Shown: piece by piece, positions 53,901 to 55,158 of the stretch
Position numbering within the stretch: the stretch's first letter is position 1
How the letters are laid out: each line of letters starts with the position of its first letter
DNA from: Heliocidaris tuberculata
Taxonomy: Eukaryota > Echinodermata > Echinoidea > Camarodonta > Echinometridae
Length of the DNA: 64,000 nucleotides
Reading direction: 5' to 3'
Assembly: GCA_025618425.1 (NCBI GenBank)
Contig: CM046838.1
Location: 4,097,715-4,161,714, forward strand
Program-made: the position numbers and the translations under genes
The notes under the pieces: model-generated
The model's database searches: none
What the model saw: the letters and a program-made list of their open reading frames with translations, nothing else
Told to the model about the DNA's origin: nothing

Positions 53901-55158
53901 ACCGTGACTGACTTTCTTATTTGTCTTACAAGTAAAACAAAAAAATGGATGGTAAAAAAAAAAAAGAATTCAATACAGAAAAGGACGATTTGATTTAATT
54001 ATAAAGAATATAATTCGACGATTTCAAGTTGAATGCACCCACCGGTCATGCATATTCAGGTACCTATTTACATGACAAGTAGGTGTACCACGAATGACCA
54101 ATCACAACGCGCTAAGCCGTCTGGCTGAGGATTACGTCATCCGGTGTACGAGGCCACGCCGCCTTAGCAACAAAAGAGAGGTGTGCAAAGATCGAGCGAG
54201 CGAGCAACGTAAATTTTCGAAAACCAAAATCCTGATGAAGCGTTTTGGAAAGGGTAAATATAAACACAGTTTTCAGGTACTTATACTTAGTATTTTGACT
54301 TTAAATTTTGGGAAGTGGTGAATGAATCATTAAAGAATCCAAATACGTAAAAAAATAAATTTGGGGGGAAAATGACATTTACAATAAAACACGCTATTTA
54401 TAGACAAGTACCACTTGCGACTTCCGCCTGGTTTCGTCGTGAGCGGTCACATATATCTATGGGAAAACATCACTGTTATATTATTTATTTTATTTTATAT
54501 GCACTACAGTATTATGTTAATATGATTGAAAACAGTCAATAAATCTGAATCTGAATCTGAATCTGAATCTGCGTAGGTAATGTGATTCTATTCACATGTT
54601 TCGTATGCGCTTAAAACATACCCATTATTTTCCAGAGGAGTGCCATCAATCCATTGAAGCGTGCCATCTTGAGTGCGATCATCGAGTCCAAACCAAAACG
54701 AGTTACCTTTAGCCAGCTCGATAAGATGCATCTAATGAGAACGTTAAGAAGATTGAATAAACAAAACACAAAGGATTATCAATGCCGCATGCTTGAATAA
54801 TGGCATGTCGATTTGTCTATGTTCTTTAATTAATTCCTTGAAACTTCAGCGTCTCCATTAGAGCAACTAGACTAGAGTTGAGATGATACCCCAAATCTCT
54901 CTGGAAGCGCATATAAAGAGACAGTGATGAAAAAGTGATTTGCGCTATACCAATAATGTTTTCCTAGTAAAACTCATCAAATGAACTATCTGATATTATG
55001 AACATATATCCTTACATTGATCTCCTGTGTTTTCGGTTGAGCAAGATCACCTCCTTGAGCTTGACAGAATCTTCGAGCAAATGTGTATGACGTCATCCAT
55101 GACTGAGAGATGTAGTAAAGGTTTCCATCAAGGCTACTCCACTCGTTTTCTGGAACAT
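7575..55158 (-). CDS. Receptor-type protein tyrosine phosphatase with C-type lectin and Tie-like ectodomain (5' partial, 30 exons seen)
   Basis: Single-pass receptor expected at the plasma membrane; D1 should remove phosphate from tyrosines of cytoplasmic proteins. Exons in transcript order: 55158-55016, 54731-54622, 45178-45039, 44660-44340, 43899-43624, 42993-42859, 41289-41140, 40838-40707, 27462-27292, 26894-26763, 26524-26231, 25543-25178, 24885-24702, 24378-24296, 23993-23743, 23580-23493, 20332-20256, 19762-19726, 19335-19238, 18617-18492, 18140-17992, 17197-17062, 16808-16659, 16319-16220, 15256-15192, 14669-14541, 9712-9587, 9166-9015, 8390-8255, 7853-7575. Every intron is AG/GT and every phase matches, so one frame of about 1577 codons runs to a TAA at 7577-7575. 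Upstream exons (start codon, signal peptide) were not found. Domain order resembles Tie1/Tie2 outside the cell and tandem-domain RPTPs inside. A few junctions (7853, 26894) were chosen between two nearby AGs by phase and domain length. Possible poly(A) signals on the minus strand lie at about 7230 (ATTAAA) and 6945 (AATAAA). Confidence 0.92.
8255..16319 (-). CDS. RPTP exons: phosphatase domain D2 (degenerate)
   Basis: Exons 16319-16220, 15256-15192, 14669-14541, 9712-9587, 9166-9015 and 8390-8255. D2 keeps KNRYGNNLP, DYINATYM, DFWAMVLDDKPSIIVM, CAQYWS and the CX5R loop as HCLSGVGRTG. The WPD loop is changed to WPQKG, losing the general-acid Asp, and KC.QYWP becomes SCAQYWSDD. These changes, typical of D2 domains of vertebrate RPTPs, predict little or no activity and a regulatory or binding role. 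Intron phases at three homologous places equal those of D1. Confidence 0.93.
10039..10117 (+). repeat. Copy 1 of a dispersed repeat (second at 13008-13100)
   Basis: GAGACGCTACCTGGTAGTTAC..TTACCATTGTTCC, then CCTATTGTCCCATTTGAAAAG matches GAGACTCGGCGAGGTGGTTAC..TTACCATTGTTCC, then CCTATTGTCCAGTTTGAAAAG at 13008-13100. Both lie in the same intron (9713-14540) in the same orientation. Confidence 0.7.
10617..10760. repeat. Poly-C and AAT/ATG-rich microsatellite
   Basis: A run of C (about 10622-10637) is followed by about 120 bases of imperfect AATAAT/GATAAT repeats. Long frames translating to poly-Ile on both strands are artefacts of this repeat. Confidence 0.85.
11578..12075. repeat. Three tandem copies of a 160-168 bp unit
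   Basis: Each copy starts with TTTTCATCGATGCAT..GGGCTTC (11583, 11743, 11911), passes through CACA.GG.ACAAATCTC-like sequence and a G-rich patch, then TTTCC.GACA.TTTGTGC.AAG, and ends in a GGATGGGG run. Copies differ by many substitutions. The array lies in the intron between D2 exons 14669-14541 and 9712-9587. Confidence 0.85.
12831..12877 (+). repeat. Longest poly-G tract (about 45 G with one C and one T)
   Basis: Near-pure G from GGGGGGCGGGG through a run of over 30 G to TGGGGGGGGG. On the transcribed strand of the RPTP gene it is C-rich, so a G-quadruplex would form in the non-template-complementary DNA strand, not in the pre-mRNA. Confidence 0.9.
13611..13740. repeat. Short element ending in CCCGTTGTCAACGGG
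   Basis: Begins near TTTAAAGCGTTAAAAGGGG, contains two similar CCCGGCTCCCGT blocks, and ends in the perfect inverted pair CCCGTT-gtc-AACGGG followed by TTAA. The 3' end matches the family that also ends the element at 40070-40149 (TTAACCCGTTGAC). Confidence 0.5.
13925..14411. mobile_element. MITE with TTTAACTCTT terminal inverted repeats
   Basis: Left end TTTAACTCTTTCAGTGCTGA and right end TTGGCACCCTAAGAGTTAAA are inverted repeats of one another (about 15 of 20 positions). The interior has no coding capacity. It sits about 130 bp upstream (minus-strand downstream) of the D2 exon 14669-14541. Confidence 0.65.
15690..15792. repeat. GT microsatellite plus poly-C/poly-G palindrome
   Basis: About 65 bases of GTGTGTG with interruptions, then a run of C directly followed by a run of G (about 15760-15792), a C-G hairpin. 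Long frames here (Thr-His repeats) are not genes. Confidence 0.9.
16659..23580 (-). CDS. RPTP exons: phosphatase domain D1 (catalytic)
   Basis: Eight exons (23580-23493, 20332-20256, 19762-19726, 19335-19238, 18617-18492, 18140-17992, 17197-17062, 16808-16659). All hallmark motifs of classical tyrosine phosphatases are present: KKNRYKNILPYD (phosphotyrosine loop), DYFNASYI, DFWRMVWQENVTTIAMVTKL, KCRQYWP, HYREWPDKGVP (WPD loop with catalytic Asp), HCSAGVGRTG (Cys nucleophile and Arg) and the VQTQEQYAFIY Q-loop. Nothing essential is missing, so D1 is predicted active. The catalytic loop is split by a phase-2 intron after HC, giving S across the junction. Confidence 0.95.
17608..17703. repeat. 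AAT/GATAAT repeat followed by (TA)n
   Basis: About 65 bases of ATAATAATGATAAT-type repeat then ATATATATATATATATATAT. It lies in the D1 intron between the exons ending 17992 and starting 17197. Confidence 0.85.
20333..23492. other. 3.2-kb D1 intron, repeats only
   Basis: The intron holds CTA/CTG repeat and poly-C (20600-20648), a run of about 31 G (20968-20998), a long A/G-rich stretch (21300-22560) with three loosely similar GGATCA.TGCAGGATCC-like blocks near 22093, 22255 and 22342, a CAAAA/TA microsatellite (22935-22990), and a C-rich segment with TCTCGGTCGCTTCGCTCCCTC (23250-23330). No coding sequence was recognised. Confidence 0.6.
20968..20998 (+). repeat. Poly-G tract of about 31
   Basis: Uninterrupted G run between AACG and TCAGAGG in a D1 intron. 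Adjacent GTAGTAGGTCC is duplicated as GTAGTAGGTCC-atag. Confidence 0.92.
23743..24378 (-). CDS. RPTP exons: juxtamembrane region (24378-24296 and 23993-23743)
   Basis: Two exons give about 111 cytoplasmic residues between the membrane and D1. The sequence is low in predicted structure and rich in Pro, Lys and Ser: AIRPKPAVAVKPF, VAKRQPIPVAKYPAFV. The repeated [VA]x[KR]P and RQPIPVAKY patterns could be SH3-binding or proline-directed kinase sites; that is inference only. The 23993 exon uses the acceptor inside ATGGCAG, so an apparent ATG at 24000 is intronic. Confidence 0.85.
24702..24885 (-). CDS. RPTP exon: Thr/Pro stalk and transmembrane helix
   Basis: Encodes a short extracellular stalk (STTPSSPVTPPTTVMTS, likely O-glycosylated), a Gly/Ala-rich linker, and a hydrophobic segment GAILVILIIVIVVIVVF followed by the stop-transfer KRRR. 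This fixes the topology: lectin, Ig, EGF and FN3 outside, phosphatase inside. Phase 1 in, phase 2 out; the donor gttcgt is non-consensus but the AG|A codon at the junction continues the frame. Confidence 0.9.
25178..25543 (-). CDS. RPTP exon: fibronectin type III domain
   Basis: 122-residue class 1-1 exon encoding one FN3: IGWRQWDPNSDTGDGPIVGY carries the B-strand Trp and the GDGPI.GYKVYV C-strand. YNVSRLEAGSTYTIQIAAIR is the F-strand LxxxTxYxxxxxA motif, and GEGEQGPALTFTTEK closes the domain. GDGPI and EGEGGxGP-like turns are also seen in the first FN3 of Tie2. Only one FN3 exists here, against three in vertebrate Tie. Confidence 0.92.
26231..26524 (-). CDS. RPTP exon: Ig-like domain 3
   Basis: 98-residue class 1-1 exon, placed like the Ig domain between the EGF and FN3 modules of Tie receptors. 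VAIFSCAFTASSG holds the B-strand Cys and EEGIYCFIGVPEN the F-strand Cys with an EGIYCF motif. Between them DWITHTSSNQS and FIHDNV give the C to E strands. NQS and NSS are N-glycosylation sequons. Confidence 0.85.
26763..26894 (-). CDS. RPTP exon: EGF-like module 5
   Basis: 44-residue class 1-1 exon: SGCYSSCSKTCHCSGGVEDC, then TGNCLSSTCHPRWTGDQCQT. Of two possible acceptors six bases apart, the upstream one (ggtag) is required, because the downstream one (tttcag) would create a TGA codon across the junction. Confidence 0.87.
27292..27462 (-). CDS. RPTP exon: Cys-rich EGF-like module 4
   Basis: 57-residue class 1-1 exon. The first part, VCQTGYFGTNCTQKCNCRNG, is a regular EGF/laminin-type unit. 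The second half (FCTEVEGLCDIGYVSDSVDF...HCSA) keeps paired cysteines but departs from the EGF spacing. Tie receptors have three EGF repeats at this place, so this module and the next are additions relative to vertebrate Tie. Confidence 0.85.
28394..29375 (+). repeat. Series of diverged GGCCATTTTGGATTTTCAAAATGGCC units
   Basis: Palindromic cores near 28530, 28673, 28820, 29010, 29184 and 29347, each close to GGCCATTTTGGATTTT.AAAATGGCCGCC, spaced roughly 140-190 bp. Between cores recur CTATCTCTGC, TCAA.CTAGGAACTTA, CTAAT.CT..GTTTC and GGTCAGGAAAAC-like words, showing an ancient tandem array of about 160-bp units. The first unit also repeats the start of the left arm of the enclosing element. 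Confidence 0.8.
30275..30560 (+). repeat. Tandem duplication of about 149 bp
   Basis: TTCTGCTTTTTAAGGTAAATAGTAAAGCT (near 30279) recurs as TTCTGCTATTTGAGTTAAATAGTAAAGCT (near 30427). Both are followed by AGAAATAT.G.GTT..AACCA and ACAGAAAAA..TCTC.AAA.GTCAC. Confidence 0.75.
30825..31220. mobile_element. MITE family A, short copy (nested)
   Basis: Terminal inverted repeats TTAAAGGGCAATCCAACCTT and AAGGTTGGATTTCCCTTTAA. Internally palindromic: GAAAGTTTGAAAGAAATCGGACA on the left is mirrored by TGTCCGATTTTGTTCAAACTTTC on the right. Same family as 51547-52138. Non-coding. Confidence 0.85.
32641..32790. repeat. Poly-T/poly-G/poly-C composite palindrome
   Basis: About 32 T, about 10 G, a GGGGGGTATGCATCCCCCC inverted pair, more C, then a run of A near 32777. 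Several frames across it are artefacts. Confidence 0.85.
33190..33625. repeat. Degenerate short tandem array, consensus near ATAAGTGCCCCTTTTCAC
   Basis: At least ten diverged units: GATAAGTACCCCTCC, TTATAAGTGCCCATTTT, GATAAATGCTCCTATT, TTATAAATGCCCCCTTTC, GATTAGTGCCCCTTTTCAC, GATAACTGCCTTTTC, AATAAGTGTCCTGTTCCCC, GATAAGTACCATG, ACATGTGCCCC. Spacing is irregular (20-60 bp). Confidence 0.7.
34047..34297 (+). repeat. Penelope pseudo-LTR, 5' copy
   Basis: Begins ATAACTTATGTTCTATTTTG, ends GAGACTGATCACAATT. Near-identical to the 3' copy at 37685-37936: four or five substitutions and one A indel. Contains the hammerhead-like motif at 34146-34181. Confidence 0.93.
34146..34181 (+). ncRNA. Hammerhead-ribozyme-like motif, 5' copy
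   Basis: Order of elements: GATC (stem I, 34146-34149), CTGATGA (34150-34156), A, GGGC-AGGT-GCCC (stem II, 34158-34169), GAAA (34170-34173) overlapping the self-complementary AGCT (34173-34176), T, then GGTC (34178-34181), which pairs with GATC. All catalytic-core bases of a type I hammerhead are present. Stem III can only form between two copies through AGCT, a minimal dimeric form reported for Penelope-like elements. One extra A before stem II is noted. Confidence 0.65.
34319..35074 (+). pseudogene. Penelope-like element, N-terminal region (frame 1 of broken ORF)
   Basis: Basic, Ser/Asn-rich start, then a Lys/Arg-rich stretch (HKYKERKLKRDE, YNRNKYKKRRKQ). Function of this region is not known to me; in related elements it precedes the RT. 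The frame is lost between about 34985 and 35005, where the coding sense moves to another frame that continues as the next entry. Confidence 0.6.
35002..36936 (+). pseudogene. Penelope-like element, reverse transcriptase
   Basis: One frame with stops at 35443-35445 and 36151-36153. It starts with VVNLSDYELSEAETTLLSKG, then LSFCPTP, a signature of this element family. RT motifs follow: VIKPADKGSAVVV, FLPKIHKPNNPGRPIASG, TADVTSLYTNIPHGEG, GTPVAPSYANIFMGELE and the catalytic FIDDILFIW (DD pair). SEVSFLDT and a Gln-rich tail from a CAA/CAG repeat end the frame. The stop at 36151 lies just before the GTPVAPSYAN motif, and one or two residues may also be missing there. Not functional as it stands. 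Confidence 0.9.
36716..37450 (+). pseudogene. Penelope-like element, GIY-YIG endonuclease
   Basis: The useful part is about 37000-37450. A C..C..H cluster (FYKCNAKICSLHQH) is followed by the GIY-YIG domain: SWVIYLLTCTKC, MQYVGKTETTLYTRLN (YVGKT with the catalytic Arg in RLNNTR) and ESHWISKLQTL, whose Glu is the metal ligand of the family. The domain itself has no stops and ends at TGA 37448-37450. It is cut off from the RT by the frame change upstream. Confidence 0.88.
36882..36967 (+). repeat. CAA/CAG repeat and 24-bp tandem units at the RT-endonuclease junction
   Basis: Runs of CAACAACAA pass into three near-repeats of AACAGCAACAATAATCACGCC. The coding sense changes frame inside this repeat: the RT frame reaches a stop at 36934-36936 and the endonuclease is read in the other frame. 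Slippage in the repeat is the simplest cause. Confidence 0.85.
37685..37936 (+). repeat. Penelope pseudo-LTR, 3' copy
   Basis: Matches 34047-34297 over its whole length. Carries the same TCCTGATGAAGGGCAGGTGC block. Followed by about 50 bases of (TA)n. Confidence 0.93.
37784..37819 (+). ncRNA. Hammerhead-ribozyme-like motif, 3' copy
   Basis: Identical core to the 5' copy: GATC 37784-37787, CTGATGA 37788-37794, stem II 37796-37807, GAAA 37808-37811, AGCT 37811-37814, GGTC 37816-37819. Two copies in the same orientation 3.6 kb apart would let a transcript be cut at both ends. Confidence 0.65.
37935..37984. repeat. (TA)n microsatellite at Penelope 3' junction
   Basis: About 50 bases of pure AT alternation directly after the 3' pseudo-LTR; shorter TA runs precede the 5' copy (34041-34048). 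This suggests insertion into, or expansion from, a TA-rich target. Confidence 0.9.
38631..39993. repeat. Tandem repeat, 419-bp unit, three full copies and a quarter
   Basis: GCTTGTTTTATTGTTTTG occurs at 38631, 39050, 39469 and 39888, exactly 419 bases apart each time. Copies 2 and 3 appear identical; copy 1 differs by about ten changes. On the minus strand each unit has an open frame (39057-39320 and 39476-39739, 87 codons) with NYDCGSVYFSIDTGDPTG, and a donor-like GGGGCT|GTAAGT. I do not recognise the peptide. It may be a satellite monomer, a duplicated unused exon or a fragment of another repeat. Confidence 0.93.
40070..40149. mobile_element. Tiny inverted-repeat element (about 80 bp)
   Basis: Left end TTAACCCGTTGACTAC, right end GTCGACAAAGGGTTAA, imperfect inverted repeats with TTAA at both ends. 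Related to the end of the element at 13611-13740. Confidence 0.55.
40707..40838 (-). CDS. RPTP exon: Tie-like EGF module 3
   Basis: 44-residue class 1-1 exon: QCPTGMFGADCLQQCYC, then GADCDDFTGEC and CLQGWSGPGCQ. It corresponds to the third Tie EGF repeat (C..G.[FY]G.DC...C.C..G..CD...G.C...GW.G..C). The acceptor has a poor pyrimidine tract (ttttaaaaag). The next exon is 13.2 kb downstream, the largest intron in the visible gene. Confidence 0.92.
41140..41289 (-). CDS. RPTP exon: Tie-like EGF module 2
   Basis: 50-residue class 1-1 exon: ACGMHSFGWDCEFECG, then CLPDPYGCTCIAGYTGIYCN. The CLPDPYGC[ST]C string and the preceding C.xHxFGxxC are diagnostic, to my knowledge, of the second EGF repeat in Tie receptors. 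This exon is the strongest single piece of evidence for the Tie relationship. Confidence 0.93.
41368..41790 (-). repeat. Two LINE/SINE-type 3' tails
   Basis: Two related segments (41368-41520, 41622-41780) read on the plus strand as TTTATTTATTTAT, CTGATATTTAGA, G.TGACTCATT.TCAC, CCAATA.TG.TGGTCTTCC. On the minus strand these are 3' ends with (AAAT)n tails, as in CR1/L2-like retroposons. No coding part is attached. Confidence 0.6.
41884..41928. repeat. (TA)n microsatellite
   Basis: About 44 bases of alternating TA in the intron between EGF module 2 and EGF module 1 exons. Confidence 0.9.
42088..42584. mobile_element. MITE family B
   Basis: Ends are inverted repeats: TTAAAGGAGAATGAAACCCT on the left and AGGGTTTCGTTCTCCTTTAA on the right. 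Internal mirrored pieces include CAAATTGGCAATGTTGCTTC against GAAGCAACATTGCCAATTTG. About 497 bp, non-coding, 275 bp from the EGF module 1 exon. Confidence 0.88.
42859..42993 (-). CDS. RPTP exon: Tie-like EGF module 1
   Basis: 45-residue class 1-1 exon with eight cysteines: ECPHGRWNPPLC, then CDTCYNGGVCHQLSGTCICP and PGFAGNNCLE. The spacing and the CICPPGF..N.C ending match the first EGF repeat of Tie1/Tie2. The donor gtaagt is followed a few bases on by a run of ten G (minus strand), which places a G-run at the very start of the intron. Confidence 0.92.
43624..43899 (-). CDS. RPTP exon: Ig-like domain 2 (Tie Ig2 type)
   Basis: A 92-residue class 1-1 exon. It contains VGDNITLSVTSTSS, WKKFTDEGWDG, VSDAGVYVTGM and FIRLIVN. 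The pattern GDN[IV][TN][LI]S ... DAGVY ... F.RLIV is the one I know from the second Ig domain of Tie2, which also lacks the normal disulfide and leads straight into the EGF modules. The donor after 43624 is gtttgt, weaker than the others but phase-consistent. Confidence 0.8.
44340..44660 (-). CDS. RPTP exon: Ig-like domain 1
   Basis: A 107-residue class 1-1 exon. Cys in TSFLCLLGSKDEE and Cys in GFGFFECSAV are placed as B-strand and F-strand cysteines of an Ig fold, with GFGFFEC standing in for the usual DxGxYxC. By order it corresponds to Ig1 of Tie receptors, just before an Ig2 without obvious cysteines and then EGF modules. Sequence similarity to any one Ig family is weak, so the Ig call relies on the Cys spacing and the neighbours. 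Confidence 0.7.
45039..45178 (-). CDS. RPTP exon: C-type lectin domain, part 3
   Basis: Completes the lectin fold: FPAWSNGDATFWVNERC, then GWRKLPCTSYLRFACEKPP. The two Cys of the conserved C-terminal loop (NERC and KLPC) and the final FACEK Cys are present. A WND calcium site is not recognisable (TFWVNE instead). The upstream codon GG|A is rebuilt exactly across the 9.4-kb intron, and the exon leaves in phase 1. Fold is confident; Ca-dependent sugar binding is doubtful. Confidence 0.9.
45361..45592. mobile_element. Inverted-repeat element with GTGCCCATGTCTGCGCA ends, copy 1
   Basis: Left GTGCCCATGTCTGCGCAC, right GTGCGCAGACTTGTGCAC. Interior matches, in opposite orientation, the copy at 57787-58026 (CAGTTCGGGAGTTTTG, GACTCGTTTTTTG, GATGAAAAGTT). 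The similarity continues about 80 bp beyond the left end. Confidence 0.75.
45658..45800 (+). pseudogene. LINE reverse-transcriptase fragment
   Basis: The frame reads KLQTTKFTGLDTISAQLLKA, then AAPVICTDFANFFNMSL, the K.TGLD.IS..LLK..APVI block found at the N-terminal side of CR1/jockey-like RT domains. Opposite strand to the LINE just downstream. About 48 codons only, then unrelated sequence. Confidence 0.65.
45971..45995 (-). other. Perfect 10-bp hairpin in LINE 3' UTR
   Basis: CAGCGTTGTT-GCCAT-AACAACGCTG, palindromic arms of 10 with a 5-base loop, 190 bases past the ORF2 stop. 3' UTR stem-loops are the RT recognition site in several LINE clades, so this is a reasonable candidate. Confidence 0.7.
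46185..47780 (-). pseudogene. LINE ORF2: reverse transcriptase and C-terminal region
   Basis: A 474-codon open frame (47609-46185) with FRPISILPTVSKLLERF, STVQYGFRSKHST, AVFIDLKKAFDCVD, PLPISVGVPQGFILGPLLFI, the catalytic LYADDTVIYF, and SVKYLGFIIDNKLKW. The C-terminal part ends in RGSIQYNALPHTTKLIQSV.TF, typical of CR1/jockey-type ORF2. Upstream, the frame KELMKLKDNISVGLDEISSK continues the protein from about 47780 to 47610 in another frame, so one single-base frameshift lies near 47600. RT motifs are otherwise complete. Confidence 0.92.
48250..49260. repeat. Dispersed repeat, copy 1 (related to 50100-50760)
   Basis: Shared words in the same order: ACTCTTTTCGTA.ACTTAACCAGCAT, GGTGAAAA..GGCTCCTT.TTGTTCATTTT, AAGAATCAATA, AATACCCCCACCCCAGA.AG, a GAGAGAG/poly-G run, TTCACAATGCT..AAA, GGAAATCTCAGGA. 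Within this copy, CATGC.GAAACTTTTTGTCTG with its flank recurs at about 48330 and 48545. Confidence 0.7.
48846..48868 (+). repeat. GAGA plus poly-G tract
   Basis: GAGAGAGAGA followed by about 22 G in the lectin-domain intron, inside the dispersed repeat copy 48250-49260; the second copy of that repeat also has GAGA/GTGT then G at the same place (50425-50452). Confidence 0.9.
50100..50760. repeat. Dispersed repeat, copy 2
   Basis: ACTCTTTTCATAAACTTAACCAGCAT, GGTGAAAAGAGCTCCTTTTG, CCAAGAATCAATAAC, poly-G near 50440, TTCATGATGCTTTAAAAAAA and GGAAATCTCAGGAG parallel the copy at 48250-49260 with many indels. The longest frame here is accidental. Confidence 0.65.
51547..52138. mobile_element. MITE family A, long copy
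   Basis: About 592 bp with inverted ends: AGGGAAATCCTACCTTAATA left, TATCAAGGTTGGATTGCCCT right. Interior near-palindromic (TGGTGAAAGTTTGAATGAAA against TTCTTTCGAACTTTCACCAT). The right half is a close match to the left half of 30825-31220 in reverse (TTTGTGTACGACAAATGGGA). Confidence 0.88.
52395..52775. repeat. Palindromic array of TTCGGAATTATGAACC-like motifs
   Basis: The left half (52400-52555) repeats ATAATTCCGAAGGTTC in one sense (CATAATTCCGAAGGTTCG, CCATAATTCCGAAAGGTTCG, ATATTCCGAAGGTTCC, CATAACCCCGAATGTTC). The right half (52590-52770) repeats the complement (TTTGGAATAACGAACC, TTCGGAATAACGAACC, CTCCGGAATAATGAACC, TTTGGAATAATAC). The switch of sense is near 52560-52600. Confidence 0.88.
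52880..53280 (-). pseudogene. 3' end of a second LINE (ORF2 C-terminus and tail)
   Basis: Minus frame 53263-53103 reads PQLPHARTECKRKSFAYVGA, then SLFNGLPVNVQ and LFTFKKLCKALHLDAIEL stop, the RTE.K.SF.Y.GA..[FW]N.LP...FKK pattern at the C-terminus of CR1/jockey-like ORF2. The 3' UTR follows and ends in (AAAT)n at 52880-52900. Nothing upstream of 53280 was recognised. Confidence 0.7.
54470..54572 (+). repeat. LINE-type 3' tail with (AATCTG)n
   Basis: TATTTTATTTTATATGCAC, CAGTCAATAAATCTGAATCT then five copies of AATCTG ending at about 54571. Short tandem hexamers at the end of an AT-rich segment are usual for CR1/L2-like 3' termini. Only 50 bp from the lectin exon 54731-54622 on its donor side. 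Confidence 0.5.
54622..54731 (-). CDS. RPTP exon: C-type lectin domain, part 2
   Basis: Encodes 36 codons plus two bases, including SFWFGLDDRTQDGTLQWIDG, the classic WIGL-like and W.DG core of C-type lectin domains. Phase 0 in, phase 2 out (donor gtatgt). The family's sugar/calcium EPN or QPD motif is not present where it would follow the W.DG strand: the residues are TPLENN. The next exon lies 9.4 kb away across an intron carrying a LINE and several MITEs. Confidence 0.9.
55016..55158 (-). CDS. RPTP exon: C-type lectin domain, part 1
   Basis: First exon of the gene that I can recognise, entered in phase 1 and left in phase 0. Translation reads VPENEWSSLDGNLYYIS, then SWMTSYTFARRFCQAQGGDL. 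This is the first half of a C-type lectin fold: a Tyr-rich beta strand, then the alpha-1 helix with the ARRFCQAQGGDLA pattern (family form A...C...G..LA). The acceptor is at 55160-55159 and the donor gtaagg follows 55016. The usual N-terminal Cys pair is not in this exon, so a preceding exon must supply the signal peptide and perhaps more of the domain. Confidence 0.88.
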
